A stretch of 64,000 nt of DNA from Rhytidiadelphus loreus (GCA_947034895.1 OX344763.1:48731025-48795024), one strand, 5' to 3'; positions 46,285 to 56,429 are shown, numbered from the stretch's first letter. Notes: a model not told the origin generated them from the sequence alone. A program made the numbers and translations.

Positions 46285-46630
46285 TCCAACAGACAGGTGC
46301 AATTATTACCGCCTACTGATTCAAATCCAACCTAATTGTAGGTGCAGTTATTTCTGGCTAGTAATTCAGATCCAGCTTACATGTGTAGTTATTTCCGAGT
46401 AGTGATTCAAATCCAACCTAAGTGTAGGTGTAAATATTTCCATATTATAGTAATTCAAATCCAACCTATAGGTGCAATTATTTTCAACTAGTGATTCAAA
46501 TCTATTCAAATCCAACGTAAGTATTGGTGTAACTATTTCTGACTAGTTATTAAAAAAAGAATAGGTAGGACCATTTATTCCCAAGGAGTGATTTGAACTA
46601 AACTTGTAGGTGCAATTATTTTTTATTACA
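46285..46630 (+). repeat. Degenerate array of about 60-bp units
   Basis: Repeated pattern AATTCAAATCCAACCTA, GTGTAGGTGCAATTATTTC, in about five to six diverged units. Noncoding. Confidence 0.65.
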
Positions 46631-47559
46631 ATTTTTTATTTCTGGCTACATTTTTTGAATCTAGGAATGTTGTTTTTCAAATTTGTGAAGATTAGAAATG
46701 TCAAAATTTGAAGAAGAGTAGGAATGTGATTGAAAAGTCTTTTCTAGTCCAAGAGATGGATGAATGCTGAAATGCAATGCTTCACCAAATCTTAAGCGAT
46801 CGCTGTCTTGGCGTTTTCTAAAAAACCAAAAAAAGGGCTAATTGTGACCATGCAATTGTACGCATTAGACGTAAGAGCCTACTTTGATTGGGTTGGGTAT
46901 TTGTGTGTTGTACTAGTGACAAGGATCAAAGATTTTGTAAATTTTTTGGAGGGTCCGGGTATGGTTTTTGGATATGGTGCCCACGTATGGGGTCTGCATA
47001 TGATGTCCGGGTATGGAGTCCGGTTTTGGTGTTTGGTTTTGGTGTCGGGTTTTGGTGTCCACGTATGGGATTTGGGGTATGGAGTCCGGATATTGTAAAT
47101 TTTTTTGAGGGTAATGTAAATTTTTTTGATGGTCTGGGTATTAGGGTTTAGGGTATGGGGTTTTTTGTATGGGGTTTGCATATGATGTCTGGGTTTGGGG
47201 TCCGGGTATAAGGTCCGGGGTATGGTTCCGGATATGGGGTACGGGTTTAGTGTACTTGTGTAGGGTTCCGGTATGGGGTTTTAGGGTATTGTACTGCTGT
47301 CAATCCTCTCTCCCACTTCCTTCCTGCCAGGGCACCGGCGCTTCCGGATCCTCGTGCATTTGTCAGGAATTACTTTAGTTTAGGGTGTCGGTCGTCGTTC
47401 GTTCCGTTTGAAGTGGAAGTGGGGGGACGTCAAAGTGTGCGGTTTCGAGCTGTTTTTTTGCATTGCGTAGTTTTTCGGCGTTGAAGGGAAGATTTTGGAT
47501 CTTTCAAGCTGCACGTGGACTCACATTTAGAAACCAGAACGCCAGCACGAGGATCGGAA

Positions 47560-48440
47560 TTTCGGTGTTTTTGGTTTGATTGTTCCGCACAAGGCGCGGG
47601 TTCGACGCTCTGAGCATTTTCGGTAATTCCTTACGCTGTTTTTTGTAAGATTTGCTTTGGGTTCGGAAGTTCGGGGGTTAGGGTTTGATTGCGGTCGGGC
47701 GCAGAAGGCAAAGCATGGGGGTGAGCATTTCCGGTAATTCATTACGCTGTTTTTTTGTAAGATTTGCTTTGGGGACGGTTTGCTTTGGTGTCGGAAGTTC
47801 GGGGGTTAGGGTTTGATTGCTGTTCCGCAGAAGGCAAAGCACGGGGGTCGGAATTCCTAGGTTCAGGGTTTGATTGTTCCGTAGAAGGCAAGGGTTTGTC
47901 GGTCTGAACGTATTCCAAATTTTTAGCATTGTTTTCTAGAAGAGTTGCTTTTCTGATTCCTCCCATGCGCTGTGTTCTGCTTCGTGATTCAACTGCGGAG
48001 AAGGTACGAGAAGGTCAGTTCTTGTGTGGATTGAGGTTGGCGAAGGTTGGTAGGAGCAGCTGACGACAGACATAATCTATTGCGGTGTGGCTTAGGCAAA
48101 CTGCAGAAGAGCAGCGGTGAGTTCGTTTTCATTCTTCTTGTTTTTCGGTGACGGGAGTCGGGGAGTGGCTTCGGGAGTCGTCAGGATGTATCAGGAGTGC
48201 TGGTGATGGGAGTGAGAGTGTCGGGAGTGGAGGCGTCGTGTGGTGAGGACGTATCGTGAGTGGTGGTGGCGTGGTGAGTGGTAAGGACGTATCGTGAGTG
48301 GTGAGAACGTATCAAGAGTGGAGGCGTCGGGAGTGGGAGTGGTGGTGTTATGACTAGTGAGGACGTATCGGGAGTGGTGGCGTCCTGAGTGGTGACGACG
48401 TATCGAGAGTGGTGGTGGCGGTAGTGGTGAGCTGGTTACA
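47560..48440 (+). repeat. GC-rich repeats upstream of gene 1, element B
   Basis: Two blocks. 47,560-47,960: repeated GGTTAGGGTTTGATTG, TTCCGCAGAAGGCAA and GCACGGGGGTCGGAATT units. 48,160-48,440: repeated GGTGAGGACGTATCGTGAG words about every 30-40 bp. Position matches the GC-rich array of element A, but sequence differs. Likely promoter and leader region of gene 1. Confidence 0.6.
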
Positions 48441-48540
48441 ACTCGGTTGACTGCAGTTTCTTTAGTTTCATACTGCAGTTACTTTAGTTTCATACGATTT
48501 TCTTCATAAATTGTAACCTTCCGTGAATATTTAATTCATT

Positions 48541-48620
48541 GCAGATTACTACTAAGCGGCTGCGCAATCTGGAACTTTGAAGTACAGTAGAATCCGAAGC
48601 TCCTCCGTGTAGCATTCAGG
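48541..48620 (+). other. Predicted noncoding exon of element B gene 1
   Basis: Acceptor TTGCAG before ATTACTACTAAG and donor CATTCAG/GTGCGTAAAA near 48,620. An upstream noncoding exon probably ends at the GGTGAGTTCG donor near 48,117. Both positions are mirrored in element A. Confidence 0.45.
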
Positions 48621-48889
48621 TGCGTAAAAATTCTTCCTTTCTTCATTTATTCCTTGTATGCTGTCAATGTGTCCTTGCAAACGGGTCTCATGCTTGTGCT
48701 GTCAGCATTGCAAGCAAGTCTTATGTTTGTGTGTTGTTACCATAATGAAATTGAATCCAGATGGATCTTATCGCAATGAAATCCAAACTATGCATTGCCC
48801 TAAACGAGAAACCCTAAAAAATTTGAACAGAAAAACCAGCGACAGGAAGGGAAAAGAAGTAGTAAAAATCCCAGAAACCCTAAACCTAG

Positions 48890-49500
48890 AGTGCGCAGAT
48901 CAGCGCGAGCTGCGCTGAACAGTTACATAGGACTCCCCAGAACGAGATCGGGTCTCGTAACTTCATTAAAAATAAAAAAGAAGACATCAGGCAAACATAC
49001 AGATATACCAAAGCAGCATATCAACGCGACTCGCGCTGATTCGACACACCAGACACTGAAATTGACGAAAGACATATGCTACTCGGAACATAAATAATAA
49101 TATCAAAAACCATAGAAAACAACATACGTAAAGCGATTAGCAAGATAATAAAGACAAAAGCTCAACATGACCGAAGATATCAAATAAAATCAACCTTAAC
49201 AAAGAAAAAACTATAAGAAAATTAAACACCGAAAACGGATCAGTGGGAGTCGCGCTGATCCGTAAAGTAGTTTGCAGAGCTACACATTCATAGACAAAAC
49301 CATAGATTTAATTGGAAGACAGTAGGAGCGACCGGCTACTCAAATTCACTAGCTGTACACGTAACTATGAAGAAAAATATTTCTAAGGTGAGTCCGTCGA
49401 TAGATAGGACGCTAAATACAAAAAGGAAATCAAGAATCTCAAATAGATTAATAACAATGTCAATTCAGAGCGACTCGCGCTGAATCGACAGACAGTACCA
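48890..49500 (+). promoter_or_regulatory. Array B2: four element B palindromes upstream of gene 1
   Basis: Copies near 48,898 (ATCAGCGCGAGCTGCGCTGA), 49,020 (TCAACGCGACTCGCGCTGA), 49,238 (TCAGTGGGAGTCGCGCTGA) and 49,464 (TTCAGAGCGACTCGCGCTGA). Counterpart of array A2. The intron before the start codon holds them. Confidence 0.8.
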
Positions 49501-51016
49501 CTCATGTGAAACTGTGAAATTCTGTGCGGTGTGGCTAACAATAATCTAAATATTTTGCAGAATGGAGGATCAAATGGCATCATTGAACATGTATTTCAAG
49601 AAATGTGAAATCCAGTTCGCAGATGATCCCAATGAGGTCGACCCATCTCTCCTCGAAGGAGAATTCTGGGAATTCAAAGAGCCAGAGCGAGTAGAGTCCT
49701 GGGGACTAAAAATGATCCCCTTCCGAAACAATTTCTGCTTCGCATACAAGTTCAAAAACGCGGCAGTTTTCCTGAACTTGTCATTCGAAGAAAAGGTCAA
49801 GGATGTTGAAGCTGATGCCCATCCCCTCGTCAGAATCAAGTGCGTGACAACAATACCGCAAGTCGAAAGCAATGAGCAGTATTACTTCGCAATCTGTTTA
49901 GACTCCGTCCTGATTCCGTATGTCATGACTCCTCTTCTTGAGAGTCTAGAGCCAACTCCATACAGCGCTAAAGTAAAGGAACTAGAAAAGAAAATAGACA
50001 ATAATGAGTGGCTCAATGCAAATGGCACACCACTGGTATGGAGAAAACTCGTTTCCAAACTCCGCTCCTTGTTCAGTGATTTTGATCAGCTGAAAAAAAA
50101 GCTTGCAATGCAGAACGAGATGAGCCGGCCGAGAACCGTATCCGTGGACACTCTCAATAACAGTGGTAGTCAGGCCTCAAAGCTGAACGCAACACAAGGA
50201 TCCGCAGGCATTCGCGGGACCAAGAACACTAAGAAGTTGCCAGAAAAGATGCTTGACAAAACGAAAGGAAAACAAAGTAGGGCGTCCCAATCATCGAAGA
50301 TGATACTGTACAAGTCCTCAGAGGTGTCCGAAGTTGCCGACGTGAGTTACGCTGAGGAAATGGCAATGGTTCCACACTCCCGAGCAACAGAGAAGAAGCC
50401 AGATTATGCAGAGGTGAGCAAGGTTTACCAGCAGTTCTGGACCACCTGCGAGGACGCCTTCTTGTACCTACAAGATGATAAGAAGGAGATTGACATCTCG
50501 TAGCTCATCCCGCCCCCTGCCACATTCAATATTCGTTCCCAAGAAAACCGAATTATGGAAGACTTAGTGAACTAGCTACTAAATATGCCCGACAAGAGCA
50601 CGAGGCAGACGCTGTGTGTCATGCCGGTAAAGCAACCCGCCAGACCAAAGGAATGGTCAGGGATCGAAAAAGGCAATTCTTACATTATTAATGGCCAACA
50701 CAGTGTGGCCGCAAGTAGGTGGATGATGGATGATGTTAACAAAGTCAATAAGAAGGAGAGAGAGTACTTTAGAAAATGGAAGTGCTTCGTTGTATAGACA
50801 GAGGACGCGGAAAAGCTCCGACTCATTTCTGCATTCTACAACAGAACCAACCACTTTCAAGTGGCCCAGCCATCATGGGCGACCAATATCCTTGGAGTGC
50901 GGACAGTCTGGGAGACTATGGGGAAGCCAAAGAATCCGACGCAGGTAGCGTCTGTCGGCACAACAACGGCGACGAAGAGAACCGTCGAAGCAAGAAGGAA
51001 CAAGGAATCCTTCCAG

Positions 51017-51136
51017 GTAAGCATATCAGCGCAGCTCGCGCTGAACTGCACGTTGTGGTTTGGTCAATTTAGTTCCATTCACCTTAACTAAAATGGGAAC
51101 ACGTTGTTTGACAAGTGCTCTATACACTGAATTCAG
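51017..51136 (+). promoter_or_regulatory. Intron 1 of element B gene 1 with one palindrome
   Basis: B-type motif near 51,022 (ATCAGCGCAGCTCGCGCTGA), at the same place as the degenerate A-type motif in intron 1 of element A. Confidence 0.8.
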
Positions 51137-52483
51137 GATTTTGAAAGAGCCGTTTTCTTGCGGTTCTCTCTAATTGACGTGAACAAGAACCTCCGCATTG
51201 CGAAGACAAAAAAAAAGGAGGAGAAACTCAAGCTCACTAACGAGATAAAGTTAATCACGGCTCTGGAGGAGGTTTATAAGCTATGGAGTGAGGTAATATC
51301 CGCAGCAGCATTTCGAGAGCTCACAAATCCTAATACGGAGAAGAAGTTCAACGCTCGAGTTGGATGGAACCCAGAGAGCTGCGTTCTCAGTCGCGAGTTT
51401 TTCAAGCATCTTGGAAATCTGAGCTATGATGAGTTGGCCACACTTGCCAAGCACATGCTCAACCAGACAGGCTTGAAGCGCACCCACAAATATCCGAAGG
51501 TAACGGTGAAGGCGATATCATCAGTGCTGGAGAGCTGTTACACCGCGGGGGAATGGTCCGAAAGGCGGAAGCGCAAACATTTGGTGAAGAAGGAGCTTCA
51601 CCAAATTGATCCGGATCTGGGTCTTATGAATGCAAAGAACGAGATCATCGTAGATAACTGGAAGGCGTTCAAAACATCACGCATGTTCTCAAGAGCAACA
51701 ATGGACATCCTCTTGGACAGGCCTAGGGAAGTCTACTTTGGAAGGGCGAAGTCAACTAGTCAAAAAAACAAGACCTGCGCCGAGCTTTCCCCGCATGCTT
51801 TTGAATTCTTCAATGCATTTCTGCACCATAAGAATAAATTTGAAAAACCGACAGCCGTGGCCCACTACCGCCCCTATGTAGAGGCCTCAAACGTCATCAT
51901 GGAGTGGCCAAGACGTTCATGGACGCCGGAAACAATAACGAGAATGTCATTGGGCGTGATTGACTTCAGGACTTTGCTAGGAATTGAAAACAAAGAGACT
52001 TCAAATACCAGCAGTCCATACTTCAAGGAAGTAATGACCTCGCTGCGCAAGAAGAAGGACCCGGCTCTTCAGGATGTAACATCCTGGCTCTTCATTTGCG
52101 GAGATGAAAAGGAACAATCACAGGTCATTAAATTTGTAGAGTCAGACGAGGTGCTCAACTCCTTTGGTATAGACTTCTCAATATACTCTGCATACAAACA
52201 TGATCGCCTCGGGGATATCTCGGTGTCCCATAAGCCACCGAAGGTGCTTCTTGTTTTTCTTCAAAGTCCATCAAACTCATCCTTAGTAACTATTCCTGAT
52301 GAGTTTATTTGCCTGGAAACAAACCGGTATGTGAAGGCACGTGCATACAGTGAACTCGAGTACCGGATTCACAGTCTTGAGCTACGCATGGAGTTCTACT
52401 TATGGCTCGTCAAGGAATTCTGCACTCCTGGAAAGTATGTCTTTTCGGTATTCACTGGAGGGAAGTTGACATGCGCAGCAGTG

Positions 52484-52658
52484 GTAAGTCCTGTCACCGC
52501 AGATCAGCGCGACTAGCGCTAATTTGCACATTGTCTTTCCATGAATTTCCATTGATCCTTGACCCTGCTTGTCAATGATTTTTACAGTTCAGCTCCTATC
52601 GCGCTGAATTTCTTTCTGGTGTGACAAGTTCATAACGCTCCTCGTTTGTCATTTGTAG
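52484..52658 (+). promoter_or_regulatory. Intron 2 of element B gene 1 with two palindromes
   Basis: B-type motifs near 52,502 (ATCAGCGCGACTAGCGCTAA) and 52,588 (TTCAGCTCCTATCGCGCTGA). Same number and order as in intron 2 of element A, whereas the remaining intron sequence has little similarity. Confidence 0.85.
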
Positions 52659-53687
52659 ATGTTGTCCGTTGACGTGTATGCTATTGGGCTCTCCGATGAA
52701 TCCAATCATTGGGAGCAGATCTGTACTCGTGCTTATACATTGGACAAGGCCGATTTCCTAGAGAATGGATACCCGACCAGCAATGCAGGAGGCCGTAGTT
52801 CCTCCACGAAAAGGAAATTGAGGTCCAGTCAGAAGTCCCTCGGAAAGATGAATCGAGCTCCGATCTACGAAGACGTCGAGGATCTATCATCTGACGACGA
52901 AGACGAAGATGACGATGAAGAGGATTACGATGAAGACGTCGGCATAGAGGAGATGCCTACACCAACCCGACGTTCGAACGATGTACCGGGTTCGTCAGCT
53001 TCATCTATGCTTCCTCCCCTCTCGCAGACACCGAGGACTCCTATTGCATCTGGGCGGCTTCTGAAGAAGAGAAAGAGGGACACAATCACCAGTGTCGTGA
53101 AGCAGATGGCCGACATTCAAAGGCAGACTGCACTATCTTTGGAAACAATGCGTCAACAGGCCGAATTGCTGCAAAAGCAGACCGAGCTAGCGATGGCTCA
53201 ACTGAGGGCCGATAGCGCGAACGAACGTCTGCAGAACATGGAGATGCACAAGACCAACACGGCGTGGATGCGGGAGGAGTCCAAGCACAACCGGGAACTA
53301 CTGCAGTTGTTAATGACCAAGGTTGGAATCGAGCCAGTCGCACAACTTCATCCCGCTGCACATTCACCGCCGATGCTGCTGCAAGGGCAGCCCTCAAGCT
53401 CCAATATCAGCAATGCATCAAGCCCGCTGGATCTTGCAAATGTGCCTCCACCTCTGCCTACTGAGATACCTACCCCTGTTCCGTTACCACCTGCGAATAA
53501 TGTACCTATAGCGAGAGAGCCCGACGCTGTCCAGAACGATGACACGGAGATCGCTATGAGCAACGTTGGGGTTGGGCTCAACCTGGACGAGTACTCTTCC
53601 GAGGCGGAGCTCGGAAGTGCTGACCAAACCGTTGACGACGCGCCTACAGGTTGTAACCAATGACCATTCAGTGTGCATGTGTGTAAT

Positions 53688-53710
53688 TTCAGCGCGACAC
53701 GCGTTGATTT
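53688..53710 (+). promoter_or_regulatory. B-type palindrome after gene 1
   Basis: TTTCAGCGCGACACGCGTTG, 25 bp after the gene 1 stop codon, within the presumed 3' untranslated region or gene 2 promoter. Confidence 0.75.
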
Positions 53711-53904
53711 GTATTGTAGAGATTGAGATGTAGATATTATTGTAGATAGTCCAGTCGTCTTTTTTGTTGGAGCTCCACTTCAAGTGGTTGCAGCCAAGGT
53801 TTTCAGATGATCTAGACAAAGTTTTGTAAAATGAAAACTCATTTCGTGAGATTGTAATATATAGATTTCTCACGGACATTGATTTTTTCATTATTGAATC
53901 GCAG

Positions 53905-55132
53905 ACCCTGTGAATCTACAATCCCTGCCTAAGGAGGTGACTTCTGTTGTCGCTTATTGTAATCCACAGGAAACTTTGTCCCCTCCGGACGTGCAAAAGT
54001 CACAACCATTTGTTGAGCAGTCTGCATCGTTGGCTCTAGATGCAGCGCAATTGGAAAACGATTTGACCCATCCAATCGTGGAAGAATCACAACTGAGTGT
54101 TGAGCAGTCTGCATCGTTGGCTCCAAAACCAGCGACATTGGAAAACGATGGTGAACCATCAGGCTTTACGCGGAGGAAGGTAAAATGCGCTCTTCAATTC
54201 TGATGGCTTATTAGATTTTAATCTCCTTTTCAGCGGTGCTGCATCATGGACTTCGTGTACTATGGGATGGCCTTGGCATTCAACCAGTTCCACGATCGTA
54301 ATTGGACACAATTTCGTCGGTTTGTTAGCAGGGGCCTGATATTACGGTCCCTGATATGGGATCCTCGGAGGGAGTCCATAGGTCATTGAGGTCCGGGCTG
54401 GCGGACAAGTGGATCAACGTTGTCCTAGACCTCAATGGCATTCTATGTGTTACAGAAGATTGGAAGTCCAAGGGGTCCGGCAAAGTGTACAACCAAAAAT
54501 CGGAGCCGCACTCAGCCACGATTGGCACCATCGTAGGTCCCAAGGCTGTCTACGTCAGGCCTAATTGCTCCACGTTTTTGAAGGAGTTAGAGAAGATAGC
54601 ATTCGTGTCAGTATGGAGTTTAATGAAGAAATCCACCACTGAAGAGATTTCTGCATATCTCTTCCGACATGGAGGGTCTCCCTTTCAAATTCTGGGTCAG
54701 GGCTCCTGCAAAACGGTTAAGTGCTGGGATGGAGCCGGCATGTGGATCCAATATAAAGAACCGGGAACAGACAAAGCATTGTTCTTGAAAACCCTGGATG
54801 CTCTTTTCGGTGAGTTGCGAACGAGTTTCGCACCTGAGAATACCGTTATTGTGGACGACAGCCCTCGGAAGCACATTATGAACAACCCACACAACGTCAT
54901 ACTCTCGGATTCCTGGACTAACAAGGGAAATGGATCCAAGGGCACATTTTTGCTCGCTGTTCTACTTCCTTGGTTTCAACAGTTGCACCAGAGCCGTGAC
55001 TTGGGACTCAAGTGCTTCCGCCAAGTTAAGAAGTGGAAAATCGGGAGGAAAATGATGTGCGAGGAAAGGAATCATCGAGAGTACGACGAGCTCATGGAGA
55101 TTGTTCGGAGGTCACCTAGTGGTACTAGATAG
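53905..55132 (+). CDS. Element B gene 2: FCP1/NIF-like HAD phosphatase
   Basis: Exons 53905-54179 and 54332-55132 join in frame. Exon 1 starts at an acceptor (CGCAG) and has no ATG of its own, so an upstream exon or a start at ATG 54356 (258 residues, MGSSEGVHRS) is needed. Exon 1 repeats EQSASLA twice. Phosphatase domain: NVVLDLNGILC (Asp nucleophile, Asn at the usual second Asp), VYVRPNCSTFLKELEK, FVSVWSLMKKSTTEE, FQILGQGSCKTVKC, KEPGTDKALFLKTLDALF, NTVIVDDSPRKHIMNN. Order and spacing fit plant NIF/FCP1 homology domains, which remove phosphate from Ser/Thr. No stop or frameshift in the domain, so it may be functional. Next to a small SP-motif gene; two B-type palindromes follow. Confidence 0.8.
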
Positions 55133-55141
55133 TTGGAGGTA

Positions 55142-55240
55142 TGCAGTTCAACGCGAGTGGAGCTGATGTCTAACATTTGCAAGCGTCGTACAGTAGTTTT
55201 GTATTATTGACGTTCCAACTCGGGTCGCGCTGATTTGCAA
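55142..55240 (+). promoter_or_regulatory. Two B-type palindromes between genes 2 and 3
   Basis: Near 55,144 (GTTCAACGCGAGTGGAGCTG) and 55,216 (AACTCGGGTCGCGCTGATTT), both degenerate. Matching interval in element A has three. Confidence 0.65.
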
Positions 55241-55378
55241 CTTCTGGGATCACTTTGTATTATGAGTTACGTCTGTTCGTTTTCTTAATTTTCTCACTTG
55301 AGAGATTGAATCCCTGACATTTGTTCAATTTGAAATTTGTCTTCAATTTGTTTCTCATGTGGAATATGTTTGTCATAG

Positions 55379-56023
55379 ATGGAGAACACAACGACGCTCC
55401 CCAAACTAGAAGAAGGTCTCCCTTGCCAAGCATCCGTGGACTCCATCCTCGACTATGGACAGTACGTCATTTTGAGTATTGGAAACTTCCTGTGTTCAGC
55501 ACCCACGGTCAATTCCACTATGGATTTCTCTGTAAAACCCATTGACGAAGGAGTGGTGGACAGTCCGCCAGACAGGAAGTTACGCTTGAGAGTTTCGTGT
55601 TCACCATCTCCTCTACGTTCCAAAGATCTCCGATCTTCTTCAATGTCCCCAACTACATCCGATAAAGGAACTCAAAGGAATCTTTATGGAGATGCTAATT
55701 ACCCAACCTCTATAGCGGAAGCGAAGCCTGAGATCCAAAATCATCCACCTAAGGCAACTGCTACGGTCATGAAAATTGCGCCATCGATTCCACGTCAACA
55801 GATATCGTCTCAGCTGGGCAGATTGAAGAAACCGAAACATAGTGGATCATTTTGCACTGCTGTCTCAACATCAAGTTGGGACTCTTGGGAAAGAAGATCG
55901 TTGGAAGCGCAGAGTCAGCAACACATGCGCGAGCTGGGGGGTCAGATTAACAAAGGGGGGTACAGTCGAGGACCGGAAATTTTGAAAGCTTTGGAGAAGA
56001 TGAAAACTGCATCGCGTAGTTGA
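55379..56023 (+). CDS. Element B gene 3: small SP-motif protein, unknown function
   Basis: 214 residues, intact. ATG directly follows acceptor CATAG. Features shared with element A and two relics: DSILDYGQYVILSIGNFLCS (residues about 20-39), NSTMDFS, GVVDSPPDRK, CSPSPLR, TQRNLYGD, and C-terminal SRGPEILKALEKMK. Small, Ser/Pro-rich and mostly disordered in appearance except the N-terminal hydrophobic block, which is too polar at its edges for a clear signal peptide. No known domain. The strongest constraint is on the VDSPP and CSPSPLR blocks and the C-terminal box, which suggests short interaction motifs. An FCP1-like phosphatase is encoded next door. Confidence 0.75.
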   Translation: MENTTTLPKLEEGLPCQASVDSILDYGQYVILSIGNFLCSAPTVNSTMDFSVKPIDEGVVDSPPDRKLRLRVSCSPSPLRSKDLRSSSMSPTTSDKGTQRNLYGDANYPTSIAEAKPEIQNHPPKATATVMKIAPSIPRQQISSQLGRLKKPKHSGSFCTAVSTSSWDSWERRSLEAQSQQHMRELGGQINKGGYSRGPEILKALEKMKTASRS

Positions 56024-56257
56024 AATATAGTTGTATATGCTAGAAGTTCAAATATTGTACATATAGGCTTACATACACTGTACATGAGTTTTGTCTATTA
56101 ATAGTAAACTATGCCAAATTTCACGTGTGGCATTTCCAAATTCTTCGCTTGCAAACCTCTTATCGATGTCACTAATTAGATGCTAGTAGGCTTTGATTAA
56201 CAATTCTATGCCTCTGATGATTTCCATGTCATTGTAAGAGACTCCCAATTCACTGGA

Positions 56258-56289
56258 AAACTCCCAATATAATGAATATAGTGTTCATT
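56258..56289 (+). repeat. Right terminus and TSD of element B
   Basis: TATAATGAATATAGTGTT ends at 56,285, then CATT (56,286-56,289) repeats the left flank. Confidence 0.85.
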
Positions 56290-56429
56290 GTGCCTTTACA
56301 CAATGGACGCAGTGGAGTGTGAGTCCCATCTGAGCTGGGGTGATCTAGTGAGTCTGGAGTTTCGTACCCATGAGAATTAGGGTCCTCTCGCATTATCCTA
56401 CGAATGCTTAGTCCCCCCTCTGTATACTT

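Larger units (their letters stand above)
44216..48890. other. Noncoding interior of element B with several tandem repeats
   Basis: No gene is supported. Contains the presumed transposase leader (44.2-44.8 kb), a telomere-type tract (45,305-45,340), a 187-bp tandem (45,834-46,268), a degenerate 60-bp array (46,285-46,630), a GGTCCGGGTATGG-type GT-rich stretch (46,930-47,300), GC-rich repeats (47,560-47,960; 48,160-48,440) and predicted noncoding exons of gene 1. Confidence 0.55.
49562..53663 (+). pseudogene. Element B gene 1: ParB-like plus methyltransferase-like protein, three in-frame TAG
   Basis: Exons 49562-51016, 51137-52483 and 52659-53663; 1269 codons in one continuous spliced frame with three TAG stops (50501-50503, about 50572, about 50794) and no frameshift. 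Start ATG lies one base after acceptor TTTGCAG. Residues about 320-385: FNIRSQENRIMED, MPDKSTRQTLCVMP, YIINGQHSVAASRWM (ParB-like). Residues about 905-950: EFCTPGKYVFSVFTGGKLTC, then AAVMLSVDVYAIG (motif I of a permuted methyltransferase, with GGK in place of GSG). No DPPY box, so catalysis is doubtful. C-terminal part: acidic run, LLKKRKRD basic patch, long coiled coil (about 53,090-53,300) and Pro-rich tail. The acidic and basic patches suggest a nuclear DNA-associated protein. I infer it reads the element's palindromes. Confidence 0.7.
39917..56285. mobile_element. Element B: 16.4-kb TIR transposon, sister of element A
   Basis: Left terminus AACGCTATATTCATTATA at 39917 and right terminus whose inverted form is AACACTATATTCATTATA ending at 56285; TGGGA follows in both after one variable base. 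Target duplication CATT at 39913-39916 and 56286-56289. Gene order and strands equal those of element A, with the same transposase length and homologous introns, but all palindromes have a different core. It has fewer lesions than A: one nonsense codon in the transposase, three in gene 1, none seen in genes 2 and 3. Inserted about 30 bp upstream of the gene C start codon, it splits that gene from its original promoter. Confidence 0.88.

Noticed and set aside
49570..53397. Minus-strand frames antisense to element B gene 1
   Set aside because: Shadow frames of the spliced plus-strand gene, which has conserved introns and protein similarity to element A.
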